Shown: in pieces, positions 42,947 through 55,005 of the stretch
Layout: each line of letters starts with the position of its first letter
Position numbering within the stretch: position 1 is the first letter of the stretch
Assembly: GCA_910589415.1 (NCBI GenBank)
Contig: OU342632.1
Location: forward strand, 35,601,637-35,665,636
DNA length: 64,000 bases
DNA from: Malachius bipustulatus
Lineage: Eukaryota > Arthropoda > Insecta > Coleoptera > Melyridae
Direction: 5' to 3'
Position numbers and translations under genes: made by a program
Notes under the pieces: generated by a model
Told to the model about the DNA's origin: nothing
The model's input: the letters and a program-made list of their open reading frames with translations, nothing else
Database searches by the model: none

Positions 42947-45900
42947 TCATTCCGTGAGGCGGTGAGGCTTGGCGGCCATCGCAGTGCTATTACCTAAGCC
43001 GGTTGCGTTGCTCACCGCCAACTCAGCTGCTTGAGCAGCCATTTGCTGCACGCCTGTTTCTAGGAAGTTTTGATATACTGGCTTCATGCACTGAAAATCC
43101 ATCAGATCATTAATAATCGGAGCTCTCCCTTAAACTAAAACTAGTCCATGCTTATTAAAACTGTACGTACGCTTTCTTAATTTTCTCTTTCTGAAATAGG
43201 CATGCTGATGGGAAAAAATAAAACACCGTTAATGAAATACAGTCTAGCCGGTCGGTTATACAAACTAAGACATGATCACAATAACATGATGCACTAAAAT
43301 GGGGAAGTTTTCTTTTTTATTATTGCTCAAATTACAGTTCACAATACAAACTGAAAATTTGACATAAGTGACAAAGAACCAGCTGCCAACTGAAAAGTTC
43401 ATTTTCTTTTTTTTTTATTATCAAAAGTTTCTGTTGTCGTTATATTTGTTAATGTCATGAATAAATAAGCCAAAGCCACAGCAGCAAAAACTCTGCCAAT
43501 CTACGTAAATTTTAAGTAGGTATTGTAAGTAATATTGATCAGCCCGTAGTAAATAAAAAATTGAAAATTTCACTAAAACAGTACAACTTCCCTAACCGGA
43601 AGAGATTGTCTGGATACTCCTGAGGTAAACACTTAGTACATTTGTCTCTACTTGTCAGATATTCTCTTGATATTAATGACTTTAATAACTTTTTTTGTGC
43701 CTTGGTTGATCACAGTTCGAAAATTTAAAATGTTAGTCAATCATGCAACGAAACAAAAAATTTGGAAACAAACTTCAATGATTTCTTGAGTACTCTTGAA
43801 TTAGATGATAAGATTGAGTCATTTTTATTTAAATAAAAACAATGGGTTTTTGAATTTTATGAGAATTTGATATGATAAGTAATATTATAATCTCTGAATT
43901 GGCTACCTGAAAATTTGGTTTCTAACGGGAATTAAATAGAAGAGCTTTCTTGACATTAATGTAGTTTATGACTTTTCACTCAGACAGAACCCATCAGTTC
44001 CAGAGTTGATTGGGTCCAGTTCTGAAATTTAGAGAAAGAGTATTAAATATATCAGTTAACAGAGCCGTTAGTCACTTCATGAAAAATATTCTAGTTACTA
44101 AGGGATTGAACCCCTTCTCTTGAATTAAAGTAAATAGAACTGGCTGCTTAGTAGCCTTATTTTTTATCAAGCCTCAAATACATGTAGGCGTTTTCTAAAT
44201 GTGCGGAGCTTCAAATATTTTTAACTACTCTCAATTTTTACTTAAATTTAAAAATTACTTCTGATGATTATAATAGTCAAGGTGTGGAACGATTTAGACC
44301 TAAAGAAACCTCCCTGAAAGACCAACATAGGGAGGGTATATGTTTTTGAGGTCACTTTTCCAAAAATTATGCTTTTGTCATTTGCAATTGCGACCAAGTG
44401 GTCCAAAAAGAACTTTTGCGGCATTTTTAAGAACTTTAAAAAATCTATGAACAAAGTCCTCTCGACCACCCGTCTATCTCTCATAGTTTGGGCGCAAAAC
44501 AGGAAATTTACTCCCCTGTTCTATCATTTTCCACCCCTATAGAATGAATGCAAACTCAATCTTTATCACAAAAAATGCACCATTTCGTCACAAATGGAGA
44601 TATTAAAAATGCCACTACATGTTATATTATCAGATACAGAAGAAAAAAATTGTCAAATTCCACCCCCCCACCCCTAAAATGGCAAAAATTTCTTCATTTT
44701 CACCTCACAGCTAAACTATACATTGAAACAGTGTGAACTAATATTTTTGCTCCTAATTTCTAGCAAAACTATGCCAGTTAGAGGGACGTCAAAAGGTCCT
44801 TTTTCCTATTTTTTTTATGAGAGGAGTATTTTGACCCCCTTTCGAATGCCACAAACAGTATCCCAAAATCCACATAAGTTTTTGAGATATTTTGCGGAAA
44901 ACCAATTTTTGAGTAATATTTTTCCATTTTTGGGCCACTTGGACACACTTGCGAAGGACAAAAACTCGATTTTCAAGAAAACATACGAATTACTAAAACT
45001 GAAGTATTTCCTAAGATATCCTCAAAATTGTTTATTTTGAAACAATAATTTTTCTGGGCCAATTTACTGAAATTATGGTTAAAAGTAAATTAGGGAAATT
45101 TCATAAATGGCAAAAGAACTATAGTTGCTGCTATAGTTCTATTCAAATCTAAATAAGAACAGAAACTAGCAATCATTATAGACACAAATTTTAAAGAAAT
45201 AAGAAAATCCCATCACCAATAACTGGTCTGAAGACGGTTTTAATTACATATTCGAAACAGGTCTTGACCATTAATAATTATCAAAGATACACTCGAGTAT
45301 ATGGTATATTTTAGGACAGTGGAAATTTACACAATTATTAGGCAAATTGTGGATAAAAATTAAATGTCTGCATTTTTCTGATTTTTTTCCTAATATCATG
45401 AATCATGACTTGGGTAAATGAAACATAGTGATCCTACTACATAGTAAACGAAAAACATATTAAAGAATCATCACAAACGAAAAATGTTAATCCTTTGTAA
45501 AAAAGTAAACATTTAAATGTAAAAGCTGTCTCAAGACATAGTGAGGTCTTAAAACAATGCAAGTGAGGATATAAATCACCTAAAATATAAAATATTTGTA
45601 AGGTAAAGCCACAAAAATAAGAAACCCGAATAATTTCCAACTCATTTTATGTTTCAGGACTTCCTTATCTCTTCATAAAACTTTTACTTTCCGGATAATT
45701 GAAGTTGTACTGTGTGAATTTTTTTCAATTATTTGATTATAATGTACAGGATGAGTCTTAAATGACAGATTTTATATTGTATACCACATTGTAGGGAACT
45801 ATTTGACACTTTCAATTCAGATGATAATTAATAATTTGTTTCAACTGTCCATGAAACTTCCAAATTAAAAAATTTAAATTAAAGCACAATCAGGCCTTTC

Positions 45901-48900
45901 AAAACAATATTTTTTATTATGGGATAAAAAAGGGACATAAATTGTTACAATAACGATTGGGGAGTTTTGAAAAAACAATTCGAATAAAGAAGTTCTCAAC
46001 TTTACCTCTTCATATCTCAGCCAATTTACAATTTTTTTTTAAATATTTTCAAGTCTTCCATTTAAGACTCCCTGTATATTATAGGTAATACTGCTCAAAA
46101 ATAAAAATCAATGTAATAATAATTATTCTCCTACAATTATAATTATTTATTTACACCTCCAAGTTTATATTTCCATCAAACTAGGTAAAAGAACTAAAAT
46201 TATGCTGTTATGGTGGTATTAAACAAGTCTTAATTTTTACTCATTGAGTCTTTTAAATTATACATGTTTTTATTTAACTAGTTATACAGGGTATTGAAAA
46301 ATTCGTGGAAAAAATCGACAACACCTAATATACATACTGCGTTGTGAGACAATAATAAATAAATATTCTATCTTGATTCGTTTCCGAAATATCGCAATAA
46401 TTTCTTTTTAAAGTATGGCAACATTGCATTAAATTATCAGGTAGAGAATGGAGTCCGCAATTTCTTTTTCATATTGCTATTCTATGGTTGCAGTTTGCGG
46501 TCATTTCTATTTGTGAATTTGTAAAAATTTAGCTGCTTGAAAATTTGAAACTGATGTGACATTCTGCAATAAATTTGATGCATTAGTGGATGTAAAATTA
46601 ATAAGTCAAATTTAGGTGACAATAATATTAGAACTGTCATGTCCACCAAAACCAAAAACCACAGACAGCTGAAAATCATTGAAAAACTATTGATAAAATC
46701 AACTTCCCGAACTTGCTGGTGCAGGTACCAATGTTGCCAATTGGGAGTTTTTCTCACCTCTATTTTTATGCTTTAAAAATGAATTTAATTGTGTTTAACC
46801 AACATTTCAACACATAGCTTCTGTACCATTTACTTAAAATGTCGCTTTATATTTAAATTTCATAATAATTTTGATTGGTGCACAGGAAATGAAGTTGTAC
46901 TAGGGAAATTTTATATCTAAGAAACTAGGGATGCAACGAATATTCGGCAACTATTCGGCGAACGTAATATTCGGCCATTTTGCCGAATATTCTATTCGGC
47001 CGAATATTTCTATTTGTCGCCGAATATCTCCGCCGAATATGTCTCAAGTTTTTATGAATAGAAATACCGAGAGAAATACCTACATATTTTTCAAGACATT
47101 TTAGGAAACTCCTAAATAATAATGGCTTGGATCTATTGTTATTGATCACAGTTAATCCCTTAACAATAGACTAGGTACCTATCTACCTGAATATTTCGGC
47201 GTTTCTCAATTGGGCGAAATTACCTGAGTGACCCTTCGTCACGACGGGGGTCCTTATAATCCGGGAGCTCAATTGGGCGAAGGAATTTCTAAATACCGTT
47301 GAGTTATTTGCATGCTCTTGTATGGCTACGTTGCCAGATTTTACAGAAATTCCGATTTTCTACATTAAATAAAATTGAAAAAAATTATTAAATAATATTA
47401 ATACTTGATGCATTATTTTTTTAAGTTCTATCAAATACATCATCAATCCCTTAGTGCATTTACAATTATTATTTTATACTATACCTACAGCAGAAACATG
47501 AAACATCAATAGAAAAGTAATATACTATAATGAATATGGCGATACACATTATAATTATTATTATTAATTATAGTGGTTTTTATTATTTTTTTTCCGCACT
47601 AAAACTCACCGGTAAGCCAGGTCTTTGGTCAGGGTAGGTTTTTTTTTAAATTTTTTTTTTCACCTGACCAAAGACCTGACTTACCGATGACGCTAAAGTG
47701 CAACATAGCCATAGGTAGGTACGTACCTACTGCCTACTCGACTTCAATTATTAATAATAAATTGATTAGGTATACCTATCCGATCTACTAAAAGCACCAC
47801 TAAATAAATCTGGCAACACTGCTATATTTATGGGCAAGGCCGCAGATGTATTTCTTGTCTGACCAGTTATCTCTTATAATCCCCTAGTTTCTCGTTTGTC
47901 GCCCAATTGACCCCTGGGATTAGTGAATAACAAAATCCTTCGCCCAATTCGGTATCGCCCGAATATTTTTATAGCTGAATAGGACTCTTTTTCAAGCACT
48001 GACAGAATATTTTACACTTTAATTACAGCATCTCCTAAGTACCTATAATCAATTGGGTATTAATTTTAGGGACTCTTCAGAGAAATTATGAAATAAAAAT
48101 CAGAGATAACACAGAACCCAGACTTCATGATTGTATAAAAATTTAAAAAAATTCCTGTTTTCAAGTGGGTCCTTTCAATTTGTAAACAAACCACTTATAC
48201 AATGGTTAGGAGAAAGGCGAGTATATCGTAAAAGAAAAGGACAAAGTTCATATTTACCCATTTCACCAAAAGAGACAAACAACAATAATAGAAATATGGG
48301 ATGACTACATGAATCAGATTCCAGTGTTGACCGTAATGGGCTATAAATCAACAATAAATCACACTTCACCTTTTGAATTTTAGACATTTCTTATTCATTC
48401 TTGAAATCTAACAAATTTAATAACATTGTTCCTCTTGTGTTTTATTATAGGGGGGAAATTAATGAACTTATAGAAATTGCTTACACTTTACCTACTTGCT
48501 TGAAATTTCAATGACAGGAACAGTAACAAAAAAATTAAGTACCCAGGTACCTACTTCTAAGAATAAAGAATAATTGATTATTTACTGAAAATTGAATATT
48601 CCTCTGATACCCTGTCATTGTTTTGCCTAATCTCGAGCTTCAATATGAAAATGAAACAGTCAATAAAGTCAATAAAAATCACCCAACAATAGCGCTGAAC
48701 CGGTTCCTTTCCGAGAATTTATTGTTTTATTAGGTACCTAAAATCCAACCTATAAAGCACATGAATGACTGAAAGATGCATGTAAAAAAACTGGTTATGG
48801 ACAAGTTGGACAACCCTCAAATAAAATAAAGAAAAAGATGCCTGTTAGAGCTGGCACTGTGGACTCACCAGGAATTAAAAATTTCACAAAACCATAATAT

Positions 48901-51900
48901 TCGGCCGGCCGAATATTCGGATTCGGCCGAATACTAATGGCCGAATATTCGTATTCGGTATTCGGCAAAAATCGGTATTCGTTGCATCCCTATAAGAAAC
49001 TAATAAGAGTGGCTAGAACTAAATTGAAAGCTGAGTAAAGTTTTCCATGAGTTTTTCAACACCCTGTGTACATGTTCCTTCATGAATAAATGGTAGAATT
49101 TATAAAAAATAAAACTTATTTACTACCACAATGAATAGAACTACAAATTAAATTATTACCTACTTCATTAAAACATCATTACTGTAATTTTATGGTTGTG
49201 GTCTAGTATCTGAGATAAATACTTTTCTAAGAGTTACACAAAGTAACTCTGCTTAAAAAAATGAAATAAAGTGGTAAATACTAACAGCAAAAAAATAAAA
49301 ATTTTTATTTAGTTGTTTTACTGTTACGCCATCTTTCCTCAAACAATGACCAATCAATTGTTGGGAGGAGAGTCCCGATAATATACAAAATAACCCTTTT
49401 CACAAGCAATTTTAATTAAAAGATCCCAATATATTTTATTCTTGCAAAAACTTACCAGCAATATCTTTTTTTATGGAAAATCAAAATTGTGTGCATATGT
49501 GCTTCTCCAACACGAGGGAACTTACGTATCTATGAAACACACGATTCATTGTGTTTTTATAGATAACCAGGCGTTAAAACCAATGATTAACCTCAACCAG
49601 AACCGTGCAAAACAAATCTAATAATAAAAGTTACAGCTACAAAAACATATAAACTCGCAAATCACAGACTATTTTTATTCACGTACATCCATATATTAAG
49701 TCATCTTAAGCTAAGTTCCTTTCATTTTAACTTTATAATAATCAATCAATCTACCAACTGACCCATCGACATATTGCGCGCACCTCTTCATAGATGCTAA
49801 TAAATTAGAAAACTCGACACCCGATCCCTCGGATAAGTTCCAGAAAGAAACGACAACTCCACATACCAAAAGCCCAAGCACAAGCAAACTTACGTTTTCC
49901 CAGATAAGAGTGGCCAGCTCGTCGATCTGCTGCCCGAAATCCCTGAACTCGCCGCTGTACCTGGAAAGGAGAATAATCGTTTAAAGGTAACTTCTCTCTC
50001 GTGTTCGACATTCAATCTCGGCCCAACCTTATGTATGCCCACATGGCCAGAGTGATAAAAGAAAACGCCATTCCGGCATTGAAAACGTTCGCGGCGGCGT
50101 ATGCTCCGAACAAACCGAAAAGTCCGGAAACCACGTAGCAGATAACGGCGAGAGCGAAGAAAACCGCAGGAGTACGGGCTGCCTTGAATATGTTCTTGCT
50201 CTCGTTGTGGGCGAGAAATTGCTTGAAGTTATCTTCCAGATCCTATAAATCAATAAATGTCAACATTAAGAAATGACAAAATACAGTATTAATAATTCTT
50301 GTAAACCTTTTCTAATTGTTCCTTATACTTGGCACTGAATTCTTCGCCGCCCATCTTCCTCTTGCTCTGGAACTGCGTTATGGCCTTATCTTTCACTCTC
50401 CTATGTTCTGCTTCCATCGTTTGGCTGTTTAGGTACGGTTTATTTCCACCGCAAACGTCTTCCATTAGATTAGTGTACGTGTCTTTCGCGTCGGCGACCG
50501 CCGATAAATTATTCGCTTCCGCCGTGGCGACAAGCATCGATTTCGGTTCGGGAAGCTCGTTTCCTTTATATATTTGCATGTACGACTTAAAATACTGGAC
50601 CAATTCCCTCGCTTTCACCTTCTGACCGTTTATCTTCTTCAAAACGAGATTCTCGGGAGCCAGAAGCATCGGGACTAGTATTTTTAGATTCTCTATAAAC
50701 TCAGAGTCGATATCTGTAAACAAATAAAAATTATTCCAACGATTCCATAAAAAAAAGATCTGCAAACCTTTTAATCGGCCATCAAAATTGGGACTGGTAG
50801 CGACCTTGATTCCGGGATGGGGCATTAAAAAGCACGCAATCTCGGAGAAACAAGACTTGATATGCTTCCGGAGAGACTTGAGTTCGGGGTGCTGGTGATC
50901 GTCAACCGCTAGGCGCTTTTTGAGGATTTTCTGGCCACCGACGGCACCGTACGGAGCCTCGTAGGGAAACCGCCAATCACGGACTAGAAACTGTAGCCGC
51001 TGGAAGGGAGTTTTACCGGTGTCCGCGAGTGCCAGTCTTCCATACTCGGTAAATAACTGTTTAAAGAAAAACGGGGTTCAATCTTAGCGTCAATTAAATC
51101 CTAAGCAGTAAGACTTACCTGTAAGTGTTGGAGATCGTCCTCTTGTATATTACTAGATAAATTATAGATCTGTACCGAACTGACCATGGTACTAAGAGCG
51201 AAAATTGTGGCGCACTCTCGAACGGTACTTTTACTATCGAAAGTACCTTGGGTGTCCAATAAAATTATAGCAACCTGCGAAATAATTTGTAGTAATAATA
51301 ATAATAATTTAAATGTTTAAAATCAAATTTACTTTTTCGCCTGTACCGAGCTCGGTTAGAAATATATCTGACCACATTAAGATGCCGGTGGTATCTCTTT
51401 CTGAGCCTCCTCGCCACGAAAAACCCGTTAACGGAGCGTCGTCTGCACCTATCCATTCTGAGGTGTTTTGTTTCAGTACGTACTGGAAAAAATACCTCAT
51501 ATCAGGTTTATGTAGTGAAAAAATTGTGTTAATATTCTCATTATGTTGGTTGCTTAAAACTTTAGTGTTTGCATATTTTTTAAACATACCAAAATAAATT
51601 GTTTATATGAAGGGAAAAGAAAAAGTGTTAAAAAGATAGTTTCCTTTTGACAGCTTGTTATACCAGTTTTGTTTATATTATTAATGTTGCTCAAAGTGGG
51701 AAATTTATAAATAAAGCAGCACAGTCATATAAAATGATACTTTGATTACTCATTTCAGGTATTGGTATCTCAGGAAGAATGTGATCAATGAAATAAATAA
51801 GTCCTTGAAGTTGTATTAGCAATAATAAAAAACCTAATATAAATACATAATTTGTAATAATTACATGTGGGCGTGTGCTATTTATTTTACTTCACCTATT

Positions 51901-54114
51901 ATTCTCGCCAGCTGTTTTATTTCAGACTCTTTAAATCAATAGGAAATATATTTTTTAAATATTGTCAACATACAATAATTGAATTAATTTATTTAGTAAT
52001 CATTTCACAATGGTAAAACACAAGAAGTTCGATTACAAACATTTGTTCTTGTTAGATTCTAGAATGCACTCCTCGAAGCACTCATATGGAACATTTCTAG
52101 CTGTCCTAGACAGTTGAAATGACAAATCAGCTGTTCTGTTTGGCTAATTATTGTTGATGTTCCAGATTTCCTAAAGAAGCTTCTTCTTCTATTTTAATAA
52201 ACTGGGGAAATTCGACCCCCTCCCCCCGATGGTGACAGAACATGTGACAATAAAATAAAACCACCAACATACAACAAATAACTTGTAGTTAGTAACCAAT
52301 CCAATTTAAATCCATGAATCATAATACAATGAACAGAAAGTTGGCGCTATTAATGTACCATCAATCAAATCTGCACTACTGGGATTTCTGTCATCTTTTA
52401 CCAATCAGAGTACACCAATTAAAGTAGAAACACAACTGCAGCTATTGTTTTCTTTGGAAAAATTACACATTTATTCAACATTATGCAAATAAACTGGTAA
52501 TAGATTCACTAAACTGGTTATTATTAGAGAATTTGATCCTATAATAGGGTACATGGTTCATCTTTTGAGGATTATTACCATAATTGTAAGAAAAAAAAAA
52601 AACTACAGCTTTTGCTGTGTCTGGAAACATGTCAAGTTTATAATACGCCCCTTCTATAACAAAAATGGGGGGTTTCTCCAGCCCAAAATTTTGCCCAGCT
52701 TTTAGGGAAAAATCCCCCCTTTTAATTTATTGTTAAACTAAAAAATTGTACCTAAACCCACTTGATTTTTTAGTATTTGGTGCCGAATTTCACAAATCTG
52801 TTTACAACAATTCACTAGGTACACCTTTTCCAGTTGTAATTCAGAAAGGCTTAAATCTGTTTACAGCTGGTGCTAGTGTGTGAAAGCGAGTCTAAGCTCC
52901 AAGTTTTGTTCCTAATGTTTTAACCTGTGAGGGCAAAAAATTATGGATTTACGCAGCCTCTGAGGAAGAATTCTCCCCTTTCAATTTTTTTTTTGTTAAT
53001 CTCTGTATTATTTGGTGCCGAATTTCATAAATCTATTTACAACAATTCACTACACCTTTTCTAGTGGTAATTCAGAAAGTATACTTAACTTGTAATTCAA
53101 CTTAGACAATTAATTGTAATTCAGAAGTTTTTGAATTACAAACAACTAATCTGAATTATTACAAGTGGAAAGGATGAACAATAAACAGAACTCTTCGATT
53201 AATTTTGTGGATACTCCCTTCTGTCAGGAAACCCTCAATGTATGAAAAATCATGAACAGTTGTAGGTACAAGTTAACAAAATGTACTTATTTAACTTTAC
53301 AATAATTATTCACAGTATACCAACCAACTGCAGCAGTCACTGAGAGTTTGGGAGGGGCTGGCCACTCTGACTGTGCCAGTAGTCCAATTTTTGATGAGCA
53401 ACAAGTTAAATTAATCTTATTCATTACACTCAACTACAGTGTCCCTTGTCTAAATAGTGGACGTACCTTTGAATTTAAGTATCGCAAGAAAAAATCCAAG
53501 AGGAATGACTTTCCATGTCGAAACGCTCCAGCAACAGAAATAATAACGACATACCGATCTTTGATTTCATTTCTGAGGAGGATCTTCTGTAAGCTTTTCT
53601 CGTCGAGTGAGAACGTGTGGTCATTGTTTGCGATAACTATCGGTACGGCGTGAGGCTTCGACATCGTATCTTCATAGTCAGAAAGATCTACAACGAAAAT
53701 TTAAGAGATTAACTTTGACCAGCAACTTGAGGCAATGGAATAATTAAATTATAATTGACATTAATAATTATTTATAAGTGCTTATGTCAAATAGGCTTTT
53801 GGCAGCAAGCAACTTAATGCCTGCAGAACATGTAGGAAGCAGCATAGTTATCAATATTAGATAAGAGACCGACAAGCAGAATTAGAGCCAAAATATAGAG
53901 CAATGAAAATAATTAATTGCGTATTTTTTGCACTTTCATGGTCCAAACAAGGCCTTGAGGTGTCAAGTTTATGGTAAGTTTCAGTAGAGCTTAACGATGG
54001 TTATGGTTGAATGACTGATGAAACTGGGTGAATTTGGGGTAATAATTGTATTTTATCGATACCTTCTGCTGAAGAATTTGATTCCTTAACATGTTTACGT
54101 TGTATGTCAGACAT
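42947..54114 (-). CDS. atl: Atlastin, ER membrane-fusing dynamin-like GTPase
   Basis: Nine exons on the minus strand: 54063-54114, 53467-53687, 51333-51482, 51119-51274, 50768-51056, 50307-50713, 50028-50242, 49894-49960 and 42947-43090. All phases agree, giving 566 residues (Drosophila 541). The GTPase domain has the P-loop GAFRHGKS (71-78, with the Arg74 finger), [19 protein letters not shown] (switch 1), DTQG (switch 2) and LVRDW (the RD pair). The three-helix bundle follows ([41 protein letters not shown]). Two membrane segments lie in exon 7 ([16 protein letters not shown] and [16 protein letters not shown]), then the C-terminal amphipathic helix in exons 8-9. Atlastin tethers and fuses ER tubules. 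Intron 8 spans 6.8 kb and is filled with transposons. Confidence 0.97.
43091..46284. other. Atlastin intron 8, distal part
   Basis: Intronic AT-rich DNA. It holds an imperfect inverted repeat at about 44300-45010 and a perfect 10-bp hairpin AGAACTATAG / CTATAGTTCT at 45115-45140. No gene seen. Confidence 0.5.
44300..45010. repeat. Imperfect large inverted repeat
   Basis: The blocks ACCAAGTGGTCC (left) and GGGCCACTTGGA (right) and their surroundings pair at roughly 70 percent by eye across some 200 bases per arm. Probably an aged foldback element; the ends are not defined. Confidence 0.45.
46926..48992. mobile_element. 2.07-kb hAT-like element with exact 8-bp duplication
   Basis: Ends TAGGGATGCAACGAATA and TATTCGTTGCATCCCTA, duplicated target TAAGAAAC on both sides (46918-46925 and 48993-49000). 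Both subterminal zones are packed with CGGCCGAATATTCGG-type words. No intact transposase. It carries the element at 47197-47960. Confidence 0.94.
47197..47960. mobile_element. 764-bp element nested in the hAT-like element
   Basis: Exact 8-bp duplication GAATATTT (47189-47196 and 47961-47968). The terminal repeats are imperfect: both read GGCG, five or six variable bases, then AATTGGGCGAA. An inner hairpin CACCGGTAAG...GGTCTTTGGTCAGG and its complement occupies 47607-47689. Confidence 0.82.
49067..49673. other. Atlastin intron 8, proximal part
   Basis: AT-rich. Its 3' boundary matters for the alternative atlastin end. No gene. Confidence 0.4.
49674..49679 (-). promoter_or_regulatory. Candidate proximal polyadenylation signal of atlastin
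   Basis: AATAAA on the minus strand, correctly spaced behind the alternative stop at 49711. Confidence 0.45.
49711..49960 (-). CDS. atl: Alternative last exon of atlastin (read-through of exon 8)
   Basis: If the exon 8 donor (AAC|GTAAGT) is not used, the atlastin frame stays open for another 60 codons to TAG 49711-49713. The added tail begins [18 protein letters not shown], a third hydrophobic segment, and ends KVKMKGT. An AATAAA follows on the minus strand at 49674-49679, about 32 bases past the stop. The regular isoform would instead add the exon 9 amphipathic helix. This is a prediction from frame and signal; no transcript evidence is available here. Confidence 0.45.
51483..53466. other. 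Atlastin intron 2
   Basis: Intron without a recognised gene. It contains the direct repeat at 52770-53080 and a CCCCC/GGGGG-rich patch at about 52200-52720. Confidence 0.5.
52770..53080 (+). repeat. Direct duplication in atlastin intron 2
   Basis: TTTGGTGCCGAATTTCA, AAATCT(G/A)TTTACAACAATTC and GTAATTCAGAAAG occur in the same order at about 52778-52850 and 53010-53080. The copies have diverged by several bases and a small deletion. Confidence 0.75.
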
Positions 54115-54741
54115 TTTGCACCTTTTTAACCCAAAAAAACTGTGCGAAGTGCGAACTATGCAACCATATTTTTATTATTATTCCTCCTCGTCATATGTGT
54201 GTTGTTATTGCGTCACTGGTGTCATCCTTCCTTCACTTTTTCCATTGTTATTACGTCAAAGGATTTTTGTCAATCTAGGTCCACAGACAATCCAAGATTA
54301 ATGACAGATTGATCTTATGACGTCATAAAATTTTCAAAATGGCTTCTGGAGTTCACTAAATACAGCTTTACTCTGTTCACTGCTCGTAAGCATGAACTAT
54401 TCAAATGGGAAGTCGTATTTAGATTGATAAATTGAGAGAATGATTGATTGATAATTGATAAATGATAGAAAATTGACTGAATTAAGTGTAATTTTATGAC
54501 AAGATATGCTACAATCATGCGTTTGCTATATCGTAATACCGGGTGTTGATGAGACACTTGAGAAATTACATGTGAAAATTATTATTTTTACTTTAAGACA
54601 TAACGGTAAAATACTAATTTATACCTACAACAGGCTTAAAATTTTTTTTGATCCAGTTGCTAGTTTTTTAAACAGAGTAATTTTTAAATTTTTCTTATTT
54701 AATATAAAACTCGGTATGGAGTAAATTGTATGCAGTAGATA
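54115..54741. other. Atlastin promoter region
   Basis: 5' flank of atlastin. It includes a full CRE palindrome at 54318-54325 and two CGTCA half-sites (about 54212 and 54254). The transcription start is not determinable by eye. Confidence 0.4.
54318..54325. promoter_or_regulatory. CRE/ATF-type palindrome upstream of atlastin
   Basis: TGACGTCA about 200 bases upstream of the atlastin ATG. CREB/ATF-type bZIP factors bind this word. Functional relevance is inferred only from position. Confidence 0.35.
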
Positions 54742-54743
54742 TA

Positions 54744-55005
54744 CAGGGTATTGAAAAACTCATCGTGAAATAACTAACACACTATGATACGGAGTGAAGA
54801 GATTTCAAAATCTAAAAAAACTCTATTATTTGTTTCCAAGCTATCGCAATAATATCTTTTTAAAGTGTATAGCAACATGCATTGAATTTTTAGGACAGAT
54901 ATGAGAATAGAATCTGCAATCTCTTTTTAATATTGCTATCCTATAATTGCAGTTTATTTACAGTCTAACTCATATTTGTCAAAATTCATTTCGCTCGAAC
55001 GTTAC
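54744..55005. mobile_element. Partial CAGGGTATTGAAAAA element
   Basis: Starts CAGGGTATTGAAAAACTC after TA and follows the left part of 46287-49066 (shared blocks include TATCGCAATAAT, TCTTTTTAAAGT and ATTGCTATCCTAT). The right end is absent; a different sequence begins near 55006. Confidence 0.75.

Larger units (their letters stand above)
46287..49066. mobile_element. CAGGGTATTGAAAAA element, interrupted by a hAT-like element
   Basis: Left end CAGGGTATTGAAAAATTC and right end complementary (TTTTTCAACACCCTG), TA at the left side. Its left 250 bases match a partial copy at 54744-55005. The interior is split by the element at 46926-48992. Confidence 0.8.
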
